DNA of 64,000 bases from Arenibacter sp040216555 (GTDB taxonomy: Bacteria > Bacteroidota > Bacteroidia > Flavobacteriales > Flavobacteriaceae). This document shows, piece by piece, positions 55,811-63,438 of this stretch; the first letter of the stretch is position 1; each line of letters opens with the position of its first letter. A program made the translations under genes and the position numbers. Location of the stretch: positions 248,001 to 312,000 of the forward strand of contig JAVJOW010000014.1 in NCBI GenBank assembly GCA_040216555.1. The letters are read 5' to 3'. Under the pieces are notes generated by a model. The model was not told where the DNA came from and made no database searches. It was given only the letters and a program-made list of their open reading frames with translations.

Positions 55811-55842
55811 AAAAAGTAAAGATTGAGATTCTTTACTTTTTT
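55811..55842 (+). terminator. Terminator after the integrase gene
   Basis: A 12-bp perfect stem AAAAAGTAAAGA/TCTTTACTTTTT with a 7-nt loop ends in a T-run, 77 bp after the integrase stop. An 8-bp hairpin TCCCGATA/TATCGGGA follows at 55848-55867. Confidence 0.7.
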
Positions 55843-56160
55843 GAGTGTCCCGATATGGCTATCGGGAGGTGTGCTGGCGTATTTGGTATTTGTTTTCTCA
55901 GGCCCTCGCTGCATCTCGTACAAATTTTTTAAGATTATCAATCTTCAAAAATTATGTGGTCTTCTAAAAGTTTCTTCTAAAAAATTAATGGAACACTTTT
56001 TATGCTAGCCGACAATAGGAGGGGAGTGTAATATGTGTGGAATGTTATTTTTACTATTTTCTCCAAAATATGTTACGGTTTTCCGTAAACGATTACTTGT
56101 TAAATTTTGATATATTTGATTTAGACCATTCAACACAAAACATCAATTACCACTAGTTTA

Positions 56161-56265
56161 ATGATAGAGCGTATTAAGAACTATTTAAGTCTTATTTCTA
56201 AAGAGATTGAAGAACATTTATATGAAGAATTTGAAATTAATAGCGATATGGCTATTTCGGAGTGA
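56161..56265 (+). CDS. Short ORF of 34 codons, possibly a gene remnant
   Basis: An ATG-initiated ORF encodes a Glu/Ile-rich helical peptide (MIERIKNYLSLISKEIEEHL at the start), ending 3 bp before a strong hairpin. The composition is protein-like, but I do not recognise it. It could be the surviving 5' end of a lost transposase or other gene, or a small protein. TATATTTG at 56111-56118 fits the -7 consensus upstream. Confidence 0.3.
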   Translation: MIERIKNYLSLISKEIEEHLYEEFEINSDMAISE

Positions 56266-56267
56266 TG

Positions 56268-56295
56268 GGTTCTTCCTCAAATTTGGGGAAGAACC
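56268..56295. terminator. Strong hairpin after the short ORF
   Basis: A 12-bp stem (one G-T pair) GGTTCTTCCTCA/TTTGGGGAAGAACC-type with a 4-nt loop AATT. The plus-strand tail is CGTTTATC, so termination would be modest. Confidence 0.45.
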
Positions 56296-56388
56296 GTTTA
56301 TCAGTGCCACCCATTCCGTTTCAATCTGTGCCACTTAAGGTAAAAAAGAAAAAATACTCCAGCTTTTGCTAGGCACATATTAAATGTA

Positions 56389-56398
56389 AGCTATTACC
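56389..56398 (+). repeat. 10-bp target site duplication, left copy
   Basis: AGCTATTACC directly abuts the left inverted repeat of the insertion sequence and is identical to 57650-57659. Confidence 0.95.
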
Positions 56399-57649
56399 CA
56401 GGGCAAACTCACACTTTTATTCCTAATATTTTGGTCATATAGTTATTGTCATAGGCCGCTTTAAGTCTTTTGCCTTTTAAGCCTTGCTTGGTCTGTTTGT
56501 CCTGTCTCAACAGGTTTAAGGCAATTTTGCTCAGTATCGAGAAGTTTTGGGCGGCATTTCCCGCTCTTTTTCTTGATGCATCTTCCGAGAAGGCGACATC
56601 CAATACCCAATGTAATTTATTTTCAATTCCCCAATGTAGGCGTATCATTTTCTGGAAGGCCTCCGCACTGTTCTCCAAGCTTGAGATATAATATCGGGTA
56701 GCCGTTTCTTTGGATCTTGCACTATTTTTAAACTCCCTGATGCTTTCAATTTTTATGATGCTCTTTAATTTGGTCCATTTATCCGTGTTTTCTATAAAGT
56801 CAAAAGTATTGATGACACTACAGCTACGTGTCTCTATTCTACCATGGCCCAGGTCGTCATGGATATGGGTCCCGATAGCTTTGCCAAATCTAAATTCATC
56901 TTCGATATCCCGGTGCAACCGCTTTTGATTGTCCTTTACGGCCAAGATGTAATCGGCCCCTTGCCCAACATTGGTCTTGGCAATATGTTCTTGGCAACCC
57001 ATGGCATCTATGGTGATTACACAGTCTTTTATGGCAATAAGCTCCAAGAGTTTTGGGATGGCGGTAATTTCGTTGGACTTCTCGCAGACCTTGACCTGGC
57101 CCAAAACCATGTTGTTGTCACTGGCCCAGGCACTTACCATATGAAAAGGGGACTTCTTTCCATTGGATCTGGATCCTCTTAGCGTTTTGCCATCAATGGG
57201 GATAACCTCGCCATCGGTAAGATCGGCCAATCCCGATACCCAGCCCATAAAGCAGGATTCGAACTGTTCTGGATCTATTGATGAGAATACACGGTTGAAG
57301 GTGTCATCGGAAGGTATGCCATTGGGAAGATCCAGGAACGAACGTAAAAAATCCTCTTTTGCCCTGGCGTATGTTTCCATATCTTTCCATGTATCCGCGG
57401 CACAGATCACCGAAATTATACCAATAAGAAGGATATCGTCCAATCTGTGAAGCTTGTTTATATCGCTCCTGGGGTCGTCCATCTTGCTGAAAATGGACTT
57501 GAAATTGTGGATTGTTTTCAACAACAATCAATTATCAGTACAATATACAAATAATCGACCTAAAAAACAACACTTATTTACTTGAATTACATCTATTTGG
57601 ATGAAATTTTATTGAAGATGTATTTATTGGAAAGTGTGAGTTTGCCCTG
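56399..57649 (-). mobile_element. Complete ISAs1-family insertion sequence, 1,251 bp
   Basis: The ends are perfect 19-bp inverted repeats (CAGGGCAAACTCACACTTT at 56399-56417 and its complement at 57631-57649). They are flanked by a perfect 10-bp direct repeat AGCTATTACC, which fits the 8-10 bp duplications known for ISAs1 elements. One intact transposase gene fills the element on the minus strand. Intact ends, intact gene and intact duplication point to a recent insertion. The element sits 148 bp upstream of the NVEALA-type peptide gene. Confidence 0.95.
56409..57527 (-). CDS. ISAs1 family transposase
   Basis: The 372-residue DDE transposase has an N-terminal H-repeat-associated domain (about 8-100, MDDPRSDINKLHRLDDILLI) and an RNase H-like catalytic domain. 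Probable catalytic residues are D112 (IPIDGKTLRGS), D174 (ITIDAMGCQ) and E302 (HWGIENKLHWVLDVAF). The C-terminal RAGNAAQNFSILSKIALNLL is typical of the family. The gene is full length; its stop codon lies within the left inverted-repeat region. Confidence 0.95.
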   Translation of the reverse strand: MLLKTIHNFKSIFSKMDDPRSDINKLHRLDDILLIGIISVICAADTWKDMETYARAKEDFLRSFLDLPNGIPSDDTFNRVFSSIDPEQFESCFMGWVSGLADLTDGEVIPIDGKTLRGSRSNGKKSPFHMVSAWASDNNMVLGQVKVCEKSNEITAIPKLLELIAIKDCVITIDAMGCQEHIAKTNVGQGADYILAVKDNQKRLHRDIEDEFRFGKAIGTHIHDDLGHGRIETRSCSVINTFDFIENTDKWTKLKSIIKIESIREFKNSARSKETATRYYISSLENSAEAFQKMIRLHWGIENKLHWVLDVAFSEDASRKRAGNAAQNFSILSKIALNLLRQDKQTKQGLKGKRLKAAYDNNYMTKILGIKV

Positions 57650-57659
57650 AGCTATTACC
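57650..57659 (+). repeat. 10-bp target site duplication, right copy
   Basis: AGCTATTACC directly follows the right inverted repeat and matches 56389-56398. Removing the element and one copy restores a continuous AT-rich sequence upstream of the peptide gene. Confidence 0.95.
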
Positions 57660-57797
57660 TAAGTTTTTTTTTCTTTTATAGTTAATATTTTATTACAAAA
57701 AAGTAAGAAATAGTGTATATTAAATAAATAATCTACTAATTTTATTAATGTGTATATACATAAGTAATTTTTATTAATCTTTTAAAAATTTTTAATT

Positions 57798-58019
57798 ATG
57801 AAAACAAAAAATTATTTAAAATTATTAGGTGGTTTATTAGTAGCTGTTGTGATGGCGGTTAATTATGTTAACATTAATAGTAGTTCGGCAAATTCTTTTT
57901 CTGTTATAGAGGTTAAAGATGCCAAGGCATCTGGCTTTTGTGTTTACAGTGATTGGGATACATGTATTGAAGAGGGTGGTGGTGAATGGTATACACTTTA
58001 TGATTTTGAAGAAATATAA
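57798..58019 (+). CDS. NVEALA-type small secreted peptide
   Basis: A 73-residue precursor has a Lys-rich N-terminus and one hydrophobic segment (residues 8-24) acting as a signal peptide. The region FSVIEVKDAKASG (34-46) resembles the NVEALA motif of the small Bacteroidota family TIGR04149/PF14055. A short acidic, aromatic tail with two Cys (C48 and C56) and a GGGEW patch follows. In this family the mature peptide lies after the NVEALA-like part; its role is unknown. The nearby TolB-like and DUF1573 lipoproteins are partners I recall for this family. Strong A/T-rich leader; the ATG is clear. Confidence 0.75.
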   Translation: MKTKNYLKLLGGLLVAVVMAVNYVNINSSSANSFSVIEVKDAKASGFCVYSDWDTCIEEGGGEWYTLYDFEEI

Positions 58020-58258
58020 AAGTCTCATGGATTATTCATTGTTTTACTTTGTACTATCATATTTGTTGTCAAGTTAAGGGGGTTCTGCTAAATTTTATTG
58101 ATTTATCTCAGATGAATAGACTGTAGTTCAAAGTGTATCCAAGTATGATTTGCTTTAACGTTTTGGAGATATGTTATTTTGCCTCTTGGATTTATTATAT
58201 CATAGAAGGGGAATTTGGCTTAGATTCAATTGCTATTGAAAGTTTTTGATGGGAGTTT

Positions 58259-58282
58259 TCCTTCGGGGGTATCCCCGAAGGA
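58259..58282. repeat. GC-rich hairpin upstream of the IS30 remnant
   Basis: A perfect 10-bp stem TCCTTCGGGG/CCCCGAAGGA with a 4-nt loop; weaker pairing continues outward (GGGAGTTT with AAATTCCCC). It lies 50 bp before the decayed transposase and may be part of the old element end or a terminator for the peptide gene. Confidence 0.45.
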
Positions 58283-58320
58283 AAAATTCCCCAAAAAAGT
58301 CAAATAGTTGTGTTAAGAGC

Positions 58321-59281
58321 TACAAACAAATGACCTTGGAACAAAGGTCTGTTGTTGAGTGGAAGTTGAAAAACGGCCTTAAGAAGATAGATATATTCAT
58401 AAAGCATCCATTGCCGAGTCGTCCCTTTCCCAAGAGCAGGAAAGGAACTAGGGAAGACGGGGCGTTAACAATACCAAAGATACCGAAATAATTGTAGACG
58501 AGCGAATGAGGGAAGGACATGTGAAAAAGCGTTTTACGCCCAAGATGTAGCTTTATGAATGGGACAAGCTCTGGAATTACTAATGGTCCCTCTAAGTGAT
58601 AACAAGTAGTGCACGTCTGAGGGATATAGATATGGTCTGTCGTGAGCGCATCTAAATAAGGATATGGGAGGACAAGGCTATTGGAGGTAAACTTTACAAG
58701 AGTTTGAGGAATTCTTACGTAAAATATAAACGATACTGAGAAAAGACAATAGTGGGCATACTGGGAAGGGTCGCCATAGATAAGTTCCTCTCGATTGTGG
58801 AAAACAAGAAAACTGTCGGGAACTTCAAGGAAGACCTTATCATCGAAAAGGGGCATAAGGGTGCATTTTGGACAGGTGCTCCAGCTTACTGTTAGTCGAA
58901 AATGTCGGTGGAAATGCAATCGATAAGTTCTTCAAGATCACAGTAAATGCACAAGAACTTTATAAGGAATGAATCCATATTAATCCAATGACAAAGGTAA
59001 GGAGATCTCTGGGCATATGAAAATCGCCAAGAAATCGGTTGTAATGTATTTTTCATATATCCATAAGTATCTTGGGAACGGGCATCAATGAGTATACCAA
59101 CAAATTATTGAGAAAGTATTTTTCCAAGGATTCACCTTTGGGCAACGTGCAAAACAACCAAATTGGTCATGTAGTTAAATTACTTGATGACAGATCAAGG
59201 AAAAAATTGGATACGGAACACCCTAAAAAGTATTTTTTGGATGTATTCACAAAAAATCAAAACATACATATGCTAGTATAA
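58321..59281 (+). pseudogene. IS30 family transposase pseudogene
   Basis: Fragments of one transposase are recognisable in order but are split by many stops and frameshifts. The start is KQMTLEQRSVVEWKLKNGL (the IS30 helix-turn-helix start, about 58327-58390). The DDE region follows as NFKEDLIIEKGHKGAFW (about 58820-58875, where intact members read W-x-x-D-x-I-x-G-x-x-HKGA). The C-terminal part is GTGINEYTNKLLRKYF and DDRSRKKLDTEHPKKYF (about 59075-59240), matching the RGTNENTNGLIRQYFPK region of intact IS30 proteins. The gene is long dead and separates the peptide gene from its likely partner genes. Confidence 0.8.
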
Positions 59282-59289
59282 TCGACCTT

Positions 59290-60498
59290 GTGATGATTAA
59301 TTATTTTAAGTTGCGCTTTGTTTTTATGATACGTATTTTACGAACATGTTATAGGAATATTTATAAAGGATTTTATAAGATACATCCGCCTCTACATATA
59401 TACTGTTTAAAAATACTAGCAACGTGTGTTCTGTTGGGTTGTGCTAACAACTACAATAATCCGTTAAACGATTTTTCTAAAGATAATGAGATTGTACTGG
59501 TAGGTGAGGAAATCCGATTTCAAAGCGACACAATACTATTTCGGCCCCGTAAATTCGAAGTTTATGACACCTTGGCCATTTTTAATGATAATACAGGTGA
59601 GGCGGGTTTTAGTATTGTCAATTTAAAAGATGGCCGTTTAGTAGAGAAGTTTGGTTTTGCGGGCAATGGAGAATCCGAAATGAATATTAATGCAGTTTCA
59701 ATGGAAAATGGTGTCGCAAACAATGATTCAGTTTTTAGTATTACCCAGGTAAACTCTCCGCATAAAATCTTTCGCTATAATTGGGACAGTTTATTAAATA
59801 AATCTGAATACAGGCCGAAACCTATTTTTTATTCAACAAAAATTACTTTTTCGAATACTTATTTCTTGAACGATTCAATTCTATTCGGTAAGTTTTTAAC
59901 TTCAAATATGGATAACAAAACCTTTGGCGTTTTGAACCTCTATACAAACAAATTAACAACGGGTATTGAAGTACCCGGAAATGAAAATAATAAAACCCAA
60001 AGCGAAAAGGATTCTTTGTACTTCAAATATTTAAATATGAGAATGGATAATAGAGTAGCCTATAGACCAGGAAGCTTCCATGAATTTGCTTGTTTTTCTG
60101 GTAAAGGAGCAGTAATTCAAATAATATCGGTTGACAAAAATTATCGTTTAAAGAAAAAATATCAAAAAGTATACTATCTGCCTACTTTTAATCTTCTTGT
60201 AGGACCAAATTCAAAGAAAATTGTTGCAGGGAAGGACAGTAAAAAAGGCTTTCGCAATATTGCGGTTAGTGATAAAAATATCTTCGCCCTTTACAGTGGC
60301 CCTTTGTTGAACGACAGTGATGAAAACTTCAATATATCCGATATTGTCTTGGTTTATGATTGGGAAGGGAATCCAGTAAATAGAATTAAATTGGACAGAA
60401 AAGTGAATACAATAGCTATCGACAGAGAAAATTTCACACATTTATATGGAATGATGGACTCTAACAAATTAATTAAATATGTATTATCTGAAAACTAG
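59290..60498 (+). CDS. TolB-like six-bladed beta-propeller lipoprotein (BF3164-like)
   Basis: The 402-residue frame starts at GTG 59290 or ATG 59293. A lipobox Cys is near 51 (CVLLGC), so the true start may be a later ATG such as 59326. The mature part is all-beta with propeller-blade repeats, for example TILFRPRKFEVYDTLAIFND, SVFSITQVNSPHKIFRYNWD and ISDIVLVYDWEGNPVNRIKLD. This matches the TolB-like/BF3164 lipoprotein family of Bacteroidota, which is often beside NVEALA peptides. A periplasmic or surface binding role is inferred. The next gene starts 34 bp downstream. Confidence 0.75.
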   Translation: MMINYFKLRFVFMIRILRTCYRNIYKGFYKIHPPLHIYCLKILATCVLLGCANNYNNPLNDFSKDNEIVLVGEEIRFQSDTILFRPRKFEVYDTLAIFNDNTGEAGFSIVNLKDGRLVEKFGFAGNGESEMNINAVSMENGVANNDSVFSITQVNSPHKIFRYNWDSLLNKSEYRPKPIFYSTKITFSNTYFLNDSILFGKFLTSNMDNKTFGVLNLYTNKLTTGIEVPGNENNKTQSEKDSLYFKYLNMRMDNRVAYRPGSFHEFACFSGKGAVIQIISVDKNYRLKKKYQKVYYLPTFNLLVGPNSKKIVAGKDSKKGFRNIAVSDKNIFALYSGPLLNDSDENFNISDIVLVYDWEGNPVNRIKLDRKVNTIAIDRENFTHLYGMMDSNKLIKYVLSEN

Positions 60499-60532
60499 TC
60501 AGTAAAAGTTAGTGACTTAATTATTTTAGAAA

Positions 60533-60973
60533 ATGGAAAATGAATACAAAATATTGCTATGGACAATATTACTTTTTATTGGATTGACTGGATGTAATCA
60601 AAAACACAAAGACAAGAATAATGAATATAATTTGGAATTTAAGAATGTGCAAAACGATAGTGTTAAGATTGAGTTTATTACAAATACTACTATCAATATA
60701 GGTTCCGTTAAGATAGGCGATACAATTAAAAGGGTTTTTAAATATAAGAATGTAGGGCAACACCCATTTTTAATTTATAACGCAGAGGCTACTTGTGGCT
60801 GTACGGTAGCTTATTTTAATGATAGCCCTTTACCTGTTGGAAAGACTGATTCGATAATTGGCATCTTTGTAAGTGATGAACACATGAAAGGTTTTGTAAA
60901 CAAAGTAGTGACTGTTAACAGTAATTCACCATTATCCCCATTTTTATTGACATTTTATGGTAGGGTGGAATGA
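60533..60973 (+). CDS. DUF1573 domain lipoprotein
   Basis: The 146-residue lipoprotein has a lipobox Cys at 21 (GLTGC). The DUF1573 beta-sandwich has NIGSVKIGDTIKRVFKYKNVG, the family Cys motif ATCGCTVAYF near 88-93, and a C-terminal VTVNSNSPLSPFLLTFYG. The family is frequent in Bacteroidota envelopes; its function is unknown, and the Cys-x-Cys motif hints at metal or redox chemistry. Placed between the TolB-like and transglutaminase-like genes, it is likely in one transcript with them. Confidence 0.86.
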   Translation: MENEYKILLWTILLFIGLTGCNQKHKDKNNEYNLEFKNVQNDSVKIEFITNTTINIGSVKIGDTIKRVFKYKNVGQHPFLIYNAEATCGCTVAYFNDSPLPVGKTDSIIGIFVSDEHMKGFVNKVVTVNSNSPLSPFLLTFYGRVE

Positions 60974-61072
60974 AACTTTGGCTCTTTACAGTACTATAGA
61001 ACCAATGATTGTTGGCTTGTTACATTTATTAAGCATAAGGGCTATTCCACTTCATATTCTATTTTGTTTCCA

Positions 61073-63280
61073 ATGAGTAAAAGATTATTTGTTCTTTTGG
61101 TAAATCTACAAATATTGGTATTTTTTCTTCTCCTATTCTATAATTGTGTGGATTTAAGAAGATATCCATATCCGAAAGGTGTGCTTTCCTCTTTAGAAAA
61201 AGCGGGGGAAAATAAAATGGAATTGATTAAAGTGCTAGATCATTATAAAAAGTATCCACAAGACAGTTTAAAATATAGGGCGGCCTGTTTTCTTATATCT
61301 AATATGAAGGGTCATTTTTCATCAAAAAGGATTGAGTCCTACCCAGATTTAGTAAAAGAATCATTTAAAAAAATTGACTCGCTTACCAAAGTAATCTTCT
61401 TTCATGAGGCAGATACTTCACTTTTCCGGTTTGCAGATTATCTTCATAATATTCTAGACACAAAGGATTTCGCTCCGACAAAGGGCTTTGTAGATTCCCT
61501 GATAAAAAGAACTTACCCTGATACTGTTGACGTAAAATTCCATAGAAAAAAAGTTGTACATTTTGAGCACTTTGTAGATAGTATTGGCAAGGAATTGCTA
61601 TTCAATATCCAAACGGAAAATCAAACCAACGGAATTTATCCCGATTTGAAAAATATCTCCTGCAACTGGTTGATTGACCATATTGATAATGCGTTTTCCT
61701 GTTGGAAGAAGTCCCCTTTTGCAAGGGATTTGAGTTATAACGAGTTCAAGAACACCTTGTTGACATATAGGAGCATGAATGAATCTGTGGATACATATTC
61801 CAGTTATATTAATAATTATTTTTACGGTATTGTTCATTCTAATGATTCTTTAAACCTTGCTAATACCGTGAGACGCTTAAATTTTGCCACCTATTGTCTC
61901 GATGTTTTCGAGGACAATGGCCATAAAATCGGAAATTTAGGGTTTTACGATATTTTACAGTTTTATAAGTTCGATTGCGACCGACATTCCGAATGGACAG
62001 TAAGGGTATTAAACGCATGTGGCGTTCCCGCTTATTTGGACTATACTTCGGGTTACTTTAACAGGGACAAAATACATTATGGGGTATCGGTACGGGATAC
62101 TTCAGGAATTTATCACCATTATTCCCCTAAATGGCAACAGTTAGGTGATTACAGGCATCAAAACGAATTATCCAAAATGTACAGAAATATGTATGTCAAA
62201 CAGAGGTGCCCAAGAACATTGGCCAGCATTAATGAATACGTCCCGAATACATTCAAAAACCCATATATGAAGGATGTAACCGAGGAATACCACAAGGTTA
62301 CCACCTTTTCAGTTCCCTACAAGTTTAAGAAGGATAGTACCAATAGAAAATTGGGCTATTTGGCGATATTTAGCCCTAGAGGCTGGAAGCCCATTGCCTG
62401 GGGAGAGATTGATTATGACCGTAAAAAAATCAATTTTGAAAAAGTTCCTGTAAATGCAACTTATATTGTTGGTATCTATGATTCCAATGGGTTCATTCCA
62501 ATCTCCAACCCATTACATATCGATTTCGACAGAAAGGTTATGGAAATAGCTCCCAACAACAATCCGATTACCTTACGACTTACTCGTAAATTTCCCTTGA
62601 AATACCATTTAATTGAGTTCATGAAGGATATGATTGGCTCCAAAATACAAGGGGCCAACAGCGCGGATTTTTCGGATGCAATAGACCTCTATTCCATTGG
62701 CTCATCAGACATTTTGGATTTTTCAGTGAAAGCCTTACCTATTTCGACAAAAAAGAAATTTAGGTATGTGAGGTGTATTAGTAATGGTAAACCGCTTAAT
62801 ATTGCAACTTTTGAGGTGTTCTCTTCAGTAAATCAAAACATGAATATTGTCAAAGGGTCGGAACCTTCTATCTTGTCTGAGGAAAAATTAAGAAACGTGG
62901 ATGTTGGTCTTTATACAAAATTGAATGGTAACCTTTTACCTTCAAGCCAAGATGTAGAGCGGGCCTTGGATGGCAACCTAGAAACATACGTTACAACTTT
63001 TTCCATAGGTATCGATTTTGGAAGCCCTCAGCACATTTCACAAGTAAGGTTTGCCCCCAGAAATGCCAACAATGGAATAGTGATTGGGGATAATTACGAG
63101 CTTTTATATTACGATAAGAGATGGAAAAGTGGAGGCTCCAAAATTGCAGAGTATAACTTTTTAAAATTTGAGAATGTACCCGAGAATACGATATACTGGT
63201 TAAGAAACAAGGACCACGGTAAGGAAGAATTACCCTTTGTTTATAGGGACGGTAAGCAAATATTCGTAAACGAACGTTAG
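61073..63280 (+). CDS. Transglutaminase-like protein with C-terminal discoidin domain
   Basis: The 735-residue protein has an N-terminal hydrophobic signal or anchor (LFVLLVNLQILVFFLLLF) with Cys near 25, so it may be a lipoprotein. Counting from TTG at 61064, a helical region (40-280) precedes a transglutaminase-like core. There C305 (FDCDRHSEW) and H338 (KIHYGVSV) fit the Cys-His pair around RVLNACGVPAYLDYTSG. Beta domains follow (410-520), and a discoidin-like module covers about 565-725. Such proteins act as cysteine peptidases or acyl transferases in the envelope. The ATG at 61073 is preferred. Context suggests it processes or cross-links a product of this cassette. Confidence 0.75.
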   Translation: MSKRLFVLLVNLQILVFFLLLFYNCVDLRRYPYPKGVLSSLEKAGENKMELIKVLDHYKKYPQDSLKYRAACFLISNMKGHFSSKRIESYPDLVKESFKKIDSLTKVIFFHEADTSLFRFADYLHNILDTKDFAPTKGFVDSLIKRTYPDTVDVKFHRKKVVHFEHFVDSIGKELLFNIQTENQTNGIYPDLKNISCNWLIDHIDNAFSCWKKSPFARDLSYNEFKNTLLTYRSMNESVDTYSSYINNYFYGIVHSNDSLNLANTVRRLNFATYCLDVFEDNGHKIGNLGFYDILQFYKFDCDRHSEWTVRVLNACGVPAYLDYTSGYFNRDKIHYGVSVRDTSGIYHHYSPKWQQLGDYRHQNELSKMYRNMYVKQRCPRTLASINEYVPNTFKNPYMKDVTEEYHKVTTFSVPYKFKKDSTNRKLGYLAIFSPRGWKPIAWGEIDYDRKKINFEKVPVNATYIVGIYDSNGFIPISNPLHIDFDRKVMEIAPNNNPITLRLTRKFPLKYHLIEFMKDMIGSKIQGANSADFSDAIDLYSIGSSDILDFSVKALPISTKKKFRYVRCISNGKPLNIATFEVFSSVNQNMNIVKGSEPSILSEEKLRNVDVGLYTKLNGNLLPSSQDVERALDGNLETYVTTFSIGIDFGSPQHISQVRFAPRNANNGIVIGDNYELLYYDKRWKSGGSKIAEYNFLKFENVPENTIYWLRNKDHGKEELPFVYRDGKQIFVNER

Positions 63281-63438
63281 TTTAACAGGTTTCGGAGTTT
63301 GTGAATATTTTTTTCATTTTACATGGACTATATGGAGATGTGGATAATTTCCGATTATTGTAATACTCACTTTCTATAAAATTTGAAAAAGCCTTAGCCC
63401 CTTGAATCCTGAAAGTTATTTTGCAAAAGGACATTGAA

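Larger units (their letters stand above)
55743..56398. other. Gene-poor stretch between integrase and insertion sequence
   Basis: This stretch has three hairpins (55811-55842, 55848-55867 and 56268-56295), a short ORF at 56161-56265, and a pair of GTGCCAC heptamers at 56304 and 56328 with a 24-bp period. No gene longer than 62 codons looks real. It is probably decayed mobile-element DNA. Confidence 0.5.

Noticed and set aside
55823..56008. Plus-strand ORF of 61 codons after the integrase
   Set aside because: It begins inside the integrase terminator and crosses another hairpin; no protein-like pattern.
58320..58919. Minus-strand ORF of 199 codons between the peptide gene and the TolB-like gene
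   Set aside because: It is antisense to recognisable IS30 transposase fragments; the plus strand explains the sequence better.
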